Assembly (NCBI RefSeq): GCF_030519355.1
Contig: NZ_JAUMKC010000016.1
Coordinates: forward strand, 1 to 64,000
Direction: 5' to 3'
DNA length: 64,000 nt
DNA from: Mucilaginibacter sp. L3T2-6
GTDB taxonomy: Bacteria > Bacteroidota > Bacteroidia > Sphingobacteriales > Sphingobacteriaceae
Positions 31,568-41,219 of this stretch are shown piece by piece. The position numbers and the translations under genes are program-made. Each line of letters opens with the position of its first letter. Positions within the stretch are counted from its first letter, which is position 1. Under the pieces are notes generated by a model. That model worked only from the letters and a program-made list of their open reading frames with translations. It ran no database searches and was not told the DNA's origin.

Positions 31568-32311
31568 TTATTGAGTATGCGCAGTGGAAACAGCAGCGGT
31601 ATCGCTTACAATGCGGCCGTCGACAAGCCTGATTACCCGCCTGGCCCGGTCAATCACGCGCTGATCGTGGGTAGAAAAAAGAAACGTCATACCTTCTTCC
31701 CGATTCAGTTTAAGCATAATATCCAGCAGGTTCGATGCGGATTGTGAATCCAGATTGGCAGTGGGTTCATCGGCCAATACGAATTTGGGCTTGCTTGCCA
31801 GTGCACGGGCAACAGCAACACGCTGTTGCTGCCCGCCTGATAACTGTGCGGGCCGGCTGTCGAGCTTATTTTCCATTTGTATTTGCCCGAACAATTGTTT
31901 TACGCGGCGGTCTCTTACTGACGACCCTTTCCCCTGCAGCAACATAATAAATTCAACATTTTCCCGGGCTGTAAGTACAGGGATCAGGTTGAATGACTGG
32001 AATACGAATCCGATGTTCTGCAACCGGAAGTCGATCAGCCGTCCTGAAGACAACCGGGTGATATCAACACCATTGATATAGATTTGGCCGCTATCCGGTT
32101 TATCGAGACCGCCGATTAAGTTGAGCAAAGTAGTTTTGCCCGAACCGGATGGCCCTACCAATGCGGTAAATTCTCCCTTAAGCAGATGAAGATGCACGTT
32201 GTTGACTGCATGCACAGGAACCGTGTCTGCGTTATAAACCTTGCTGATGTTATGCGCATCGATCACCGTTTCTTTTTTATCCGGTATTTTTTCAAGTGCT
32301 GCCATATCCAT
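31568..32311 (-). CDS. ABC transporter ATP-binding protein (LolD/MacB-type)
   Basis: A 247-aa ATPase with Walker A (GPSGSGKTTLLNLIGGLD), Q-loop (IGFVFQSFNLIPVLT), signature LSGGQQQRVAVARAL, Walker B (FVLADEPTANLD) and H-loop (FSTHDQRVID). This pattern is typical of the LolD/MacB/FtsE class that works with FtsX-type permeases. It is preceded by two such permeases and a LolA-like protein, pointing to extraction of a lipoprotein or substrate from the inner membrane rather than import. Confidence 0.9.
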   Translation of the reverse strand: MDMAALEKIPDKKETVIDAHNISKVYNADTVPVHAVNNVHLHLLKGEFTALVGPSGSGKTTLLNLIGGLDKPDSGQIYINGVDITRLSSGRLIDFRLQNIGFVFQSFNLIPVLTARENVEFIMLLQGKGSSVRDRRVKQLFGQIQMENKLDSRPAQLSGGQQQRVAVARALASKPKFVLADEPTANLDSQSASNLLDIMLKLNREEGMTFLFSTHDQRVIDRARRVIRLVDGRIVSDTAAVSTAHTQ

Positions 32312-32324
32312 AATTACTAACTAC

Positions 32325-33542
32325 TTATCGCATTAATGCTGCCGCCGGCCGTAGCCTTAAAGCTTTAATCGCCGGGAATAAGCTGGAAATAATCGCCGTG
32401 CCGATGACGATCAACAAGATACCCGGCAGCTTATCACCAGGAAACTCAGGATAGACCATTGTTCCGAAACCGAAGCTGCTCATCATTTCTTTGCCCATGC
32501 CGGCGATGTTAAGCCCTGATTTATTGAAATAACCTACCACAATCCAACCTGCAAGGATACCAGCAGGCGCGCCGGCGACCGTAATAAAAATAGTTTCGGT
32601 AAGTATCAGGAAAAACACACGTATACGCGTGGTACCGAGTGCCACCATCATCCCTATTTCCCGCGTGCGTTCAAGTATCGCCATCAGCATAGTATTAACA
32701 ATGCCAAAAGCCAAAGCAAACATGATAATAACCATAATAATGTAAGAATACTGATTGGTTGTTTTGATCAGCAGATCTGTTTCGGGGGATATTTCGCGCC
32801 AGTTCTCGATTTGATAGCCGGGAAATCTGCGCTGCAACAATGTCTGTACGGAAACGACTTCTTCATCATTTTTAAGCAGAACTGCTATTTCATGAAATGC
32901 TCCCGGTATATTTAACAGGTTATCCAGGTCGGCGATCCTTACATACACATTTCTTTCGTCAAGCGGCGTATTGTTGCTTTGATAAATCGCAGCGACGCGG
33001 AATGCGCCGGATACCAGATTTCCGGTACTGTCTGTAAATGTCAGGACCAGTTTGGACCCGGTTTTCAACTTCATTTTCAGGGCTAGCTTTTTACCGATCA
33101 TCACCTGGTTCCGGCGATTGGCATCAAAGGGCTGCCCGTCTGTGATTTTTGCCTTTAACTGCGATGTCCGATACTCCAGTTCGGGGATAATGCCATTGAT
33201 CCGCACACCAGCGCTACCGCTTGCAGTGGCCAACATGCCGTTGGTGACACTCCGCGGAGATGCTGCTTTCACCTGCGGTAATTTATTAATCGTGTTGAAC
33301 AGCATTTGACCGTCTGACAGTATGAATTTCGGCTCCTCGTCTTTCTTAAAACCAGGCTCGTGGATTTGCAGGTGGCCTTGTTCTGCATCGATCACATCAC
33401 GCACACGGCTTTTCATCATTCCTTTATATAAACCCAGCACCGCAATTCCCGCAAAAAGGCCAAGTGCTATCGACAACACAATAACGAGGCTTCGCAGTTT
33501 ATTGCGCCAGATATTCCGCCATGCCATCAAAAGTATCATCAT
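32325..33542 (-). CDS. FtsX/LolCE-type ABC permease
   Basis: A 405-aa permease with one N-terminal TM (LRSLVIVLSIALGLFAGIAV), a large periplasmic domain (about residues 45-270) and three C-terminal TMs (IIMVIIMFALAFGIVNTMLM, FFLILTETIFITVAG, ILLIVIGTAIISSLFPAI). The motif RTREIGMMVALGTTRIRVFF after TM2 is diagnostic of LolC/LolE/MacB permeases. It is directly adjacent to a second, related permease (no gap), so the transporter is probably a heterodimer like LolCE. Confidence 0.9.
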   Translation of the reverse strand: MMILLMAWRNIWRNKLRSLVIVLSIALGLFAGIAVLGLYKGMMKSRVRDVIDAEQGHLQIHEPGFKKDEEPKFILSDGQMLFNTINKLPQVKAASPRSVTNGMLATASGSAGVRINGIIPELEYRTSQLKAKITDGQPFDANRRNQVMIGKKLALKMKLKTGSKLVLTFTDSTGNLVSGAFRVAAIYQSNNTPLDERNVYVRIADLDNLLNIPGAFHEIAVLLKNDEEVVSVQTLLQRRFPGYQIENWREISPETDLLIKTTNQYSYIIMVIIMFALAFGIVNTMLMAILERTREIGMMVALGTTRIRVFFLILTETIFITVAGAPAGILAGWIVVGYFNKSGLNIAGMGKEMMSSFGFGTMVYPEFPGDKLPGILLIVIGTAIISSLFPAIKALRLRPAAALMR

Positions 33543-34760
33543 TTATCGTTTCATTGCTGTTACCGGGTCAAGCCGGATGATTTTGTAAATCGGGTATAGC
33601 GACAAAACCAACCCGACTGCAAGGACAATTAATCCCTGGGTAATAAAATTCGAAGGATTGGCAGAGGTTGGGAATACGGCCTCAAAGCCGAATTTTTCAT
33701 AGGCCTTTGCTGTTTCACCGCCCATTCGCAGGGGAAACTTATGAAGATAATACACCAGCGGTATGCTTACTACAATACCCAGGATGCATCCTGTGCATAC
33801 CGTAAACATGGATTCAAGCATCAGTAAACCGGCCAGTCTTCTCTTTTTCATGCCGATAGCAAGCAACATACCCATCTCGTATTTACGCTCCACCATTACC
33901 ATTAACAGGGTACCAAATATGCCGAAGCAGATCAGCAGGTATAAAATGCCCTGAATATATTTCATGCTGTTGGTGTCTGTGCGGATATGTTGCATTACTT
34001 CCGGCATGATCTCTTCCCAGGTCATCACCTCATAACCCGGACCTAAAGATGAACTGATGGCAGAGGCCGTTCCCTGAAGCCGAGTGAGGTCATGTAAAGA
34101 AAGTACATAGCTGGTGGCCATGCCGCCGGCGCCATACAAATCAGCCGCCGCAGATATCGGCATAAACAGTGTGCGGTCATTCAATTCCGGAGATCCGAAT
34201 TTGATAATGCCTTTTACGGGGTACTTTCCGGCAGCCATTGCCCCGTGATATCCCTGGCCGATCAGGACAACCGTATCATTCACTTTAAGCTTGAGCTTAC
34301 CGGCAAAGCCCTGCGCGATCAGCACCATCCTGTCCGTATCGACCAGGTATCTCCCGTCAACTATTTTCTGCCTTATCGATGTAATGTCGTTTTCCCTATC
34401 AGGATCAATGCCCACCACGAGCGCTCCTTTTGTTATATCGCCGGAAGACGCGAGTGCAAATGATTCCAGCCGCGGGGTCAGGGCAGAAACATTTTTATTC
34501 CGTATGATCTGATGCTGCAAAGAGGCCGTGGCCGGGAAACTATTATCTAATACCTGTTCATCCCAATACCCCTTTTGATGCACCTGCACATAGCCGGTAT
34601 AAAAGCTGACTACATTTTTTACAAGGTTATCGAAAACACCTTCCTGAAGACTACTTGCCAATACGGACAGGATCACTGCAAAGAAGATGGCAGCGATGGT
34701 GATCATGCTTCTGCTCCGGTTGCGCCAGATGTTCTTCCAGGATAATTTGATTAACCACAT
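33543..34760 (-). CDS. FtsX/LolCE-type ABC permease
   Basis: A 405-aa permease, paralogous to the next gene, with an N-terminal TM (SRSMITIAAIFFAVILSVLA), a periplasmic domain and three C-terminal TMs (GILYLLICFGIFGTLLMVMV, MLESMFTVCTGCILGIVV, GLIVLAVGLVLSLYPIY). The LolC/E motif reads RKYEMGMLLAIGMKKRRLAG. The start at 34760 (MWLIKLSWKNIWRNR) is favoured because it follows the LolA-like stop by 4 nt and aligns with the paralogue; the ORF could extend to 34808. Confidence 0.9.
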   Translation of the reverse strand: MWLIKLSWKNIWRNRSRSMITIAAIFFAVILSVLASSLQEGVFDNLVKNVVSFYTGYVQVHQKGYWDEQVLDNSFPATASLQHQIIRNKNVSALTPRLESFALASSGDITKGALVVGIDPDRENDITSIRQKIVDGRYLVDTDRMVLIAQGFAGKLKLKVNDTVVLIGQGYHGAMAAGKYPVKGIIKFGSPELNDRTLFMPISAAADLYGAGGMATSYVLSLHDLTRLQGTASAISSSLGPGYEVMTWEEIMPEVMQHIRTDTNSMKYIQGILYLLICFGIFGTLLMVMVERKYEMGMLLAIGMKKRRLAGLLMLESMFTVCTGCILGIVVSIPLVYYLHKFPLRMGGETAKAYEKFGFEAVFPTSANPSNFITQGLIVLAVGLVLSLYPIYKIIRLDPVTAMKR

Positions 34761-34764
34761 ATCA

Positions 34765-35505
34765 TTAGAGCGTCTGTGTTTTTTCAACGGTGAAGAACCG
34801 GTCATCAATCGGTTGGTTGTAGCGGACGGCCTTATATATCATCTCGGTTTTATGGCCTTTTTTATCCGTCGGGATCATCTCAAAACGCGTTGGGATCAGC
34901 CGGTCATCCATTACTTTGATGTCATAGCTGTTCATGGTATTTATCAATTTACCATCCTCGTCATAAAAGCGGCAGTTCAGTTCCAGAAAGTCCTTTTTAT
35001 CAATGCAGGTGATCACCTTGCTCCATACAACGGCCGCATCGGGTTTAGGTATCATCGTGATGATGAAGCAGGGCCGGTTTTGTATGACCGTATCCCCTGT
35101 AATGGTATGGTTATAATCTTCAACAACCGACGACTCTTTGACCAGGTCGTCATTGGTAAAATCCGTTCCCATCCAGTTTTGCCCCATCATCGAAGGCGGG
35201 AGTTTAACGGTTCGTTCCAGCGAAGGCACCCAGGTCCATACTTCTTTCTTTCTTTTCAGAAAAACTACGCCTTTGTCCTTTGCAGGCGCGGTGATCAGGA
35301 TCATTGCAAGGCTATTTCCTTTCATCCATGTTTTGCAGTTCATTTCACGGGTCCAGGCAGGGCGTATCGTCCTTATCACCATTTCTGCCTGCATGGTACT
35401 TCCGCGCATTTTTTGATCTGCCTTCCAGACAACCTCAGTGGCTTGCTGCGCGGTTGCTGTCAGGGAAAAAAAAGCCATAAAAACTAAGCATGCGGATGTT
35501 TTCAT
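34765..35505 (-). CDS. LolA-like outer-membrane lipoprotein-sorting protein
   Basis: A 246-aa periplasmic protein with a signal peptide (ending TATAQ) and the body of the LolA-like family PF17131: half-barrel strands with MQAEMVIRTIRPAWTREMNC, KDKGVVFLKRKKEVWTWVPS, GTDFTNDDLV and FITMIPKPDAAVVWSKVI. The family binds lipid chains in a hydrophobic cavity. Followed immediately by two FtsX permeases and an ATPase, it probably ferries a lipidated or hydrophobic substrate from the ABC complex to the outer membrane. Confidence 0.8.
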   Translation of the reverse strand: MKTSACLVFMAFFSLTATAQQATEVVWKADQKMRGSTMQAEMVIRTIRPAWTREMNCKTWMKGNSLAMILITAPAKDKGVVFLKRKKEVWTWVPSLERTVKLPPSMMGQNWMGTDFTNDDLVKESSVVEDYNHTITGDTVIQNRPCFIITMIPKPDAAVVWSKVITCIDKKDFLELNCRFYDEDGKLINTMNSYDIKVMDDRLIPTRFEMIPTDKKGHKTEMIYKAVRYNQPIDDRFFTVEKTQTL

Positions 35506-35627
35506 GATCTGCTATTTAAATCCAAGTTACCGGTTGGCAAATGATGGCAACCTGATTGTCGTCAGGAAAAACAGTGAACCTGGTCAATTTTGGCGGACAG
35601 TTCTTTTCAACCACAACATATGGCAAA

Positions 35628-36764
35628 TCAGTCAGCCTTATTTTTCAGCATCATAAGTAAAGCATAGGCCCCTTTGGTCACAAAAACAGCATTGGCATTC
35701 GCCATATCTACCTGAACGAAACCACCTTTTGATTCCCCGCAGTTTACACCGACCATCTGATAAGTTTTATCGCCGGTGACTTTAAAGACGTAAGATTTAC
35801 CCTCAAACTGAACAATCGCATCTGCGGGCAGGGTGCTGGCCTTCCTGTTTTTCACCTCCACCTCCGCGTTCATGTAGGCGCCGGGCACCAGGGCCTTGTC
35901 ATAAGTTTCAAAATGACAATGCACATCTGCTGCGCGGTCTGCTGAAAGGTCGTGCCCTATAAGCAGTACCCTGCAATTATATTTCTTATCCGGGTTGCTG
36001 TTGGTATAGGCCATCACGCTTTGGCCCAGGTATAACTGGCCCAGGTCTTTTTCAAATACTTTCAGGGCAAGATGGATGTCAGAAGGATTAACCAACTCAA
36101 AAAGGACCTCGGTCGGCGATACATATTTACCAATATTGACATTGACCTTCGATACAAAGCCATCAATTGGCGAATGCACATTGACACTTTTTTCGATATG
36201 GGTCTCGCTGATGCGTGCGGGATCGATACCGGCAAGCCGCAGTTTCTCTGTCAGAGAGGTTACCAGGATACGGTCAGCACGATAATCGGCCTCTGCCTGC
36301 TGGGTCACTTTATCGCTGGCAGCCCTGCTCGCGTTAAGGTCTTTCTGACGCTGGTAGTCTTTTTCCAGAACGGCGAGCTTAGCTTTTGCGGTAAGATAGT
36401 CCTGTTGCAATTGTATATACTGCTGGTCTTCAATTATGGCAATAACTTCACCTTTTCTCACGCGCATGCCCGGCAGCAAGTGGGTTGACTTCAGGTAACC
36501 GCCCAACGGCAAACTTATCGAAACCATATTCTGCGGCGGTACGTCCACCTTGCCGGTCAATCTAAGCGTGCCGGAAATTTCTCTTTCAACGATAGTTCCG
36601 GTAATAATGCCTGCGTTGCGGAATTGCGCATCGCTTAGTTTTACCGAATTTTCATTAGCCGCCACCGGTTTCTGACTGTCTGCTATAGTATTGTTTTTAC
36701 CACGGCAGGCACCGAATAATACCGCCACAGTTATGATATATGTGCTTGTTTTCATTTTTGTCAA
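35628..36764 (-). CDS. RND periplasmic adaptor lipoprotein (CzcB/CusB-like)
   Basis: A 378-aa membrane-fusion protein with a lipobox (LFGAC). The order of regions is barrel-sandwich (YLKSTHLLPGMRVRKGEVIA), alpha-hairpin (DYLTAKAKLAVLEKDYQRQK), sandwich return (VHSPIDGFVSKVNVNIGKYV), beta-barrel (DIHLALKVFEKDLGQLYLGQ) and membrane-proximal domain. Unlike the two adaptors at 8264-10739 it lacks the N-terminal metal-binding domain. It starts 2 nt after the CusA-TolC fusion and links the pump to the outer membrane. Confidence 0.9.
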   Translation of the reverse strand: MTKMKTSTYIITVAVLFGACRGKNNTIADSQKPVAANENSVKLSDAQFRNAGIITGTIVEREISGTLRLTGKVDVPPQNMVSISLPLGGYLKSTHLLPGMRVRKGEVIAIIEDQQYIQLQQDYLTAKAKLAVLEKDYQRQKDLNASRAASDKVTQQAEADYRADRILVTSLTEKLRLAGIDPARISETHIEKSVNVHSPIDGFVSKVNVNIGKYVSPTEVLFELVNPSDIHLALKVFEKDLGQLYLGQSVMAYTNSNPDKKYNCRVLLIGHDLSADRAADVHCHFETYDKALVPGAYMNAEVEVKNRKASTLPADAIVQFEGKSYVFKVTGDKTYQMVGVNCGESKGGFVQVDMANANAVFVTKGAYALLMMLKNKAD

Positions 36765-36766
36765 AC

Positions 36767-39700
36767 TTATCTGTTGGTTAAATAGTTGAGCTGAATCACC
36801 GTTTCATTCAGGGTTCTGACCGCGTCCATGTATGCATTGCGTATGGTAATCGCCTGGCTGATTACCTGTACCCATTCCAGGTAATTAATGGTACCGGCAG
36901 CCAGCTGCTTGTTGGCGGTCTGGCTGATTAAGTCAGCGTTTTTCAGATAGCGCCCCTCAAAAGCCGCTACAGTATTTAAGGCAGTATGATACCGTTGCAG
37001 CGCCATAGCATATTCCGTTCTGAGGTTTTGTACACCTGCCTCATAAGTGTCTGCTGCTAATTGGCGGTTCACGCGCGCCCCTTTAATGCGGGACTGCTGA
37101 CCGCCCGGAAAAACCGGGATTCCAATACCTACCAGCACGGAACTAAAACGGTGCCCGCCGTTATAATACCGGTCATCAGCCCCAAGCCCTTTGATGCTGC
37201 TGTTGGCATAGCCCAGTGAAAGCTCAGGCAAAAGCCTGCTTTTCTCCAGTTTCCATGCGAGGGAAGCGGTTTCCCGCTGCTGGGCAAGCATCATAAGCGC
37301 GGGGTGCTGAACCAAAAGCGATGTGTCGGTCGCTGCAGCATCAGGTGGTTCGATTTTCATACTACTTTGACCGGGATGAAAGCGAGTTTCCGTATTGAGC
37401 AATAATTGAAATTGCATTTGCAATACAGCTGCGTCCTGTCTCAGCTCACTCTGCTGTATTTCGATCTGCGCCAGCAAAGCTTCGGCACTGCTTTTTTCCA
37501 GCAGGTTACTTTCACCTTTTTCCAGGCGCAACTTCGCCCGGCTATAAAAAGCCGCATACAGACTATCCGTATAATCCAGCAGGCGCTGCTTTTGATTCAG
37601 GTAAAGCATTGCTGCATAGACCTGCCCAACCTGTTTTTTTAGTTCAGCTTCTTTGACGGCAATATTCCATACACTGGTTTTCCATTCCTGGCGAAGCAAG
37701 TCCTTTTGCCGGGCATATACTGTTGGAAAACTGAAGGATTGATTGAGGGAAAAACGGGTATCGATGTAGATGCTATTGATCTGCCCGATGTCGGCCGTCA
37801 CACTGGTTTGCGGAAGGCCACGGCCACTGCCTATAAGAATTTGCTGATAGGCCGCTTTTAACCGCTCATTTTTTACCTGCCGGTTGTTCTTTATTGCGGT
37901 GTCGATTGCAGCCTTCAGGCTGATCGGAGTTTGTGCGGAGACCGGGGTACTGTTACCTGTAAAAATGGATAGAAATATCAAGCCGGTTGCAGCCCCGGCT
38001 TTACGTATCCTGAACTTTAAGCCTTGCTCGAAAATGATGTACAGAACCGGCAGTACGAAAAGCGTTAGAAATGTCGCGATAAGCAAGCCGCCGATGACGA
38101 CGGTAGCCAAAGGCCGCTGCACTTCAGCGCCGGCGCCATTACTTATTGCCATAGGTAAAAAGCCCAGCGAGGCCACAAAGGCAGTCATCAGCACGGGGCG
38201 CAGGCGTACTTTTGTACCCATCAATACCACGCGTTTCAAATTCGTTATGCCGTTTTGTTTAAGCTGGTTAAATTCAGCTATCAGCACAATGCCGTTCAAT
38301 ACGGCGACGCCGAATAGGGCAATAAACCCTACGCCCGCGCTGATACTGAAAGGCATCCCGCGCAGGGCCAGAAACAATATACCGCCGATGGCGGAGAGCG
38401 GAATGGCAGAATAGATCAGTAAGCCTTGCTTAACTGAATTAAAAGCGAAGTACAGCAGCAGGAATATCAGCAGCAGAGAGACCGGCACGGCAATCATCAG
38501 CCGCTGCTTTGCTGCGTTGAGGTTCTCAAATGCCCCGCCATACGTGACGTAATAACCGGCCGGTAACTTAAGCTCACGCCCTGCCTTGACCTGCAGTTCC
38601 TGAACGATGCTTTGCACATCACGTCCGCGAACATTGAAGCCAACAACGATGCGGCGTTTTGCGTCTTCCCGCTGTATCTGGTTGGGACCGTCCTTAATAC
38701 TGACATCAGCCAGTTGGTAAAGCGGCACTTGCATACCATTAGGTGCAGCTACCAGCAGGCTCTGAATATCTTTCAGATCTTTCTTTTGTTCCCCGCTGAG
38801 GCGTACCACCACGTCAAAGCGCTTTTCACCCTCGAACATCATGCCAGCACTTTGACCAGCCAGGGCGGTATTTACTGTCCGGTTGATATCGTCAATATTT
38901 AAGCCGTATTGCGCAATAGCGTCCCGGTTATAGCTAATCAAAATCTGCGGCACGCCGCCAACGGCCTCTACGTATAGGTTTTTAGCGCCGTCAACGGTGC
39001 TGATAATTTTGCCTAACCGGGCAGCATACCGGGCCAGTGTATCCATGTCTTCGCCAAATATCTTACAAACCACGTCCTGCCGGGCGCCGGTCATCAGCTC
39101 ATTGAAACGCATTTGTACCGGATACTGAAAGCCAGCCGTAACGCCCGGAACTGCCTGCAGCGCACCGCCCATTTTTTGTGCCAGTTCATTAAATGTTTTG
39201 GCAGTTGTCCATTCGGCCTTAGGCTTCAAAATCACCATCATATCACTGGCGTCCATCGGCATCGGGTCTGTCGGAACTTCACCGCTGCCAATTTTGGTGA
39301 CCACCTTTTCCACTTCCGGAAACTGTGTTTTCAGGATATGGGCAGCTTGCTGGGTATTGGCAATAGTCGTGTTTAAGCTGCTGCCGGTTAACACCCGCGT
39401 ATCTACTGCAAAGTCGCCTTCTTCCAGAGCCGGGATAAACTCCCCGCCAAGCTTAGTTAACACAAAAACAGCAACAATGAACAGCCCCGCCACTGTAACT
39501 ACTACGGTTTTGGGGAAGGCAAGCACTTTTTGCAGAGCGTGCTGGTAGGCCTGTTCTATTTTTGCCATCAGCCGGTCTGAAAAATTAGGAGCATGCTTCA
39601 CCTTTTTACTGAGGAAAACCGAGCTCATCATCGGTATATAGGTAAGGGACAGTAAAAAAGCGCCTAGCAACGCAAAGGCCACCGTCTGGGCCATTGGTTT

Positions 39701-41131
39701 GAACATTTTGCCCTCAATGCCCTGCAAGGTGAAAATGGGTAAATAAACCACCAGGATGATGATCTGGCCGAAAACTGCGCTGTTCATCATTTTGCTGGCG
39801 GATTCTTTTACTTCCTCGTCCATCTGCCGCTGTTCCAGCCGGTTGATCTTCGCAAAGTGTTTGCTATGGCTTAACTTGTGCATCACCGCTTCAACAATAA
39901 TCACCGCCCCGTCAACAATCAGGCCGAAGTCAAGTGCGCCAAGGCTCATCAAATTGCCGCTCACGCCAAACAGGTTCATCATGATCACGGCGAACAGCAT
40001 CGCCAGCGGAATAACCGAAGCCACTAACAGGCCCGCCCTTACATTGCCCAAAAACACGACCAAAACAAAAATGACGATGAGCGCGCCTTCCAACAGGTTT
40101 TGCTCAACAGTTCCGATCGCATTATTTACCATTTTGGTACGGTCAAGAAAAGGCTCGATAATCACGCCGTCGGGAAGCATTTTCTCTATTTCTGCGACAC
40201 GTTTTTTTACATTTTTGATAACGGCGCTGCTGTTGGCCCCTTTCAACATCATCACCACGGCGCCTGCAACTTCGCCCTGATCGTTATAACACATCGCTCC
40301 ATAACGTGTTGCATAGCCGGTTCTGACGTCTGCCACGTCGCGTATGAATAAGGGCTGCCCGTTATCAAGCGATTTAATAACCGTATTCCTAATATCCTCT
40401 GTGCTGCTAAACAAACCCTGGGTCCGGATATAAAGCACAGCCGGCCCTTTTTCAATATAGCCTCCTCCTGTATTTTTATTATTCCGTTCAACGGCATTGA
40501 AAATGTCGGCTATCGTCACCCCATGTGCCTGAAGGCGGTTAAGATTTACTTCGATGCTGTATTGTTTTAGCTTACCGCCAAAGCTGCTCACTTCTGCCAC
40601 ACCCTTTACGCTCAACAACTGGCGGCGCACAATCCAGTCCTGTATCGTACGAAGTTCCATTGCGTCATACCTGCTTTCATAGCCGGGTTCAGGTCTGACC
40701 ACATATTGATAGATTTCTCCGAGGCCAGTGCTTACGGGGCCTAATTCAGGGTTGCCCACGCCGGCAGGTATTTCGGTCTTTACTTGTTGAAGACGCTCTG
40801 CCACCTGCTGACGCGCCCAGTAAATATCTGTTTGGTCATCAAAAACAATGGTGACCAGGGACAAGCCGAAACGCGAAAAGCTGCGGATCTCTTTCATGCC
40901 GGGGATATTGGCATTTGCCTGTTCTATCGGATAAGTGACCAGCCGTTCAATATCAGTTGCGCCGAACGATGGCGCTGTTGTGATCACCTGCACCTGGTTG
41001 TTGGTGATGTCAGGCACGGCGTCGATAGGCAGCCGCGTAAGCTGAAAGGCGCCGTACCCGATAAGCGCTATGAGAAATAAGCCTATAATTAACTTGTTTC
41101 TCACAGAAAATTCGATAATTCTGTTAAGCAT
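36767..41131 (-). CDS. CusA/CzcA-family RND pump fused to a TolC-like domain
   Basis: A 1454-aa protein. Residues 1 to about 1040 form a complete heavy-metal RND pump (MLNRIIEFSVRNKLIIGLFL start; DFGLIVDGAVIIVEAVMHKL relay motif in TM4; PVLYIIFEQGLKFRIRK near the end). A hydrophobic stretch ending in PVSAQ at about residue 1065 resembles a signal peptide with a cleavage site. Residues about 1065-1454 are a TolC-type outer-membrane factor (SLKAAIDTAIKNNRQVKNER, LEWVQVISQAITIRNAYMDA). Fused pumps of this type occur in Bacteroidota. Cleavage after Ala-Gln would free the TolC part. Metal specificity cannot be told from sequence alone. Confidence 0.9.
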   Translation of the reverse strand: MLNRIIEFSVRNKLIIGLFLIALIGYGAFQLTRLPIDAVPDITNNQVQVITTAPSFGATDIERLVTYPIEQANANIPGMKEIRSFSRFGLSLVTIVFDDQTDIYWARQQVAERLQQVKTEIPAGVGNPELGPVSTGLGEIYQYVVRPEPGYESRYDAMELRTIQDWIVRRQLLSVKGVAEVSSFGGKLKQYSIEVNLNRLQAHGVTIADIFNAVERNNKNTGGGYIEKGPAVLYIRTQGLFSSTEDIRNTVIKSLDNGQPLFIRDVADVRTGYATRYGAMCYNDQGEVAGAVVMMLKGANSSAVIKNVKKRVAEIEKMLPDGVIIEPFLDRTKMVNNAIGTVEQNLLEGALIVIFVLVVFLGNVRAGLLVASVIPLAMLFAVIMMNLFGVSGNLMSLGALDFGLIVDGAVIIVEAVMHKLSHSKHFAKINRLEQRQMDEEVKESASKMMNSAVFGQIIILVVYLPIFTLQGIEGKMFKPMAQTVAFALLGAFLLSLTYIPMMSSVFLSKKVKHAPNFSDRLMAKIEQAYQHALQKVLAFPKTVVVTVAGLFIVAVFVLTKLGGEFIPALEEGDFAVDTRVLTGSSLNTTIANTQQAAHILKTQFPEVEKVVTKIGSGEVPTDPMPMDASDMMVILKPKAEWTTAKTFNELAQKMGGALQAVPGVTAGFQYPVQMRFNELMTGARQDVVCKIFGEDMDTLARYAARLGKIISTVDGAKNLYVEAVGGVPQILISYNRDAIAQYGLNIDDINRTVNTALAGQSAGMMFEGEKRFDVVVRLSGEQKKDLKDIQSLLVAAPNGMQVPLYQLADVSIKDGPNQIQREDAKRRIVVGFNVRGRDVQSIVQELQVKAGRELKLPAGYYVTYGGAFENLNAAKQRLMIAVPVSLLLIFLLLYFAFNSVKQGLLIYSAIPLSAIGGILFLALRGMPFSISAGVGFIALFGVAVLNGIVLIAEFNQLKQNGITNLKRVVLMGTKVRLRPVLMTAFVASLGFLPMAISNGAGAEVQRPLATVVIGGLLIATFLTLFVLPVLYIIFEQGLKFRIRKAGAATGLIFLSIFTGNSTPVSAQTPISLKAAIDTAIKNNRQVKNERLKAAYQQILIGSGRGLPQTSVTADIGQINSIYIDTRFSLNQSFSFPTVYARQKDLLRQEWKTSVWNIAVKEAELKKQVGQVYAAMLYLNQKQRLLDYTDSLYAAFYSRAKLRLEKGESNLLEKSSAEALLAQIEIQQSELRQDAAVLQMQFQLLLNTETRFHPGQSSMKIEPPDAAATDTSLLVQHPALMMLAQQRETASLAWKLEKSRLLPELSLGYANSSIKGLGADDRYYNGGHRFSSVLVGIGIPVFPGGQQSRIKGARVNRQLAADTYEAGVQNLRTEYAMALQRYHTALNTVAAFEGRYLKNADLISQTANKQLAAGTINYLEWVQVISQAITIRNAYMDAVRTLNETVIQLNYLTNR

Positions 41132-41219
41132 AATAAAAAGATTAAATGATACTGCCCATGCAGGACACAGGAAATCAGAACAGGTTGATTTTCCTGTTCT
41201 GTCAGTTTAAATGGATTGC

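Noticed and set aside
34687-35487. 266-aa plus-strand ORF opposite the LolA-like gene
   Set aside because: It is antisense to a gene with clear LolA-like blocks and a signal peptide and has the biased composition of a shadow frame.
39756-40280. 174-aa plus-strand ORF inside the CusA-TolC gene
   Set aside because: Ser/Thr/Ile-rich antisense frame typical of shadows of membrane helices; no independent support.
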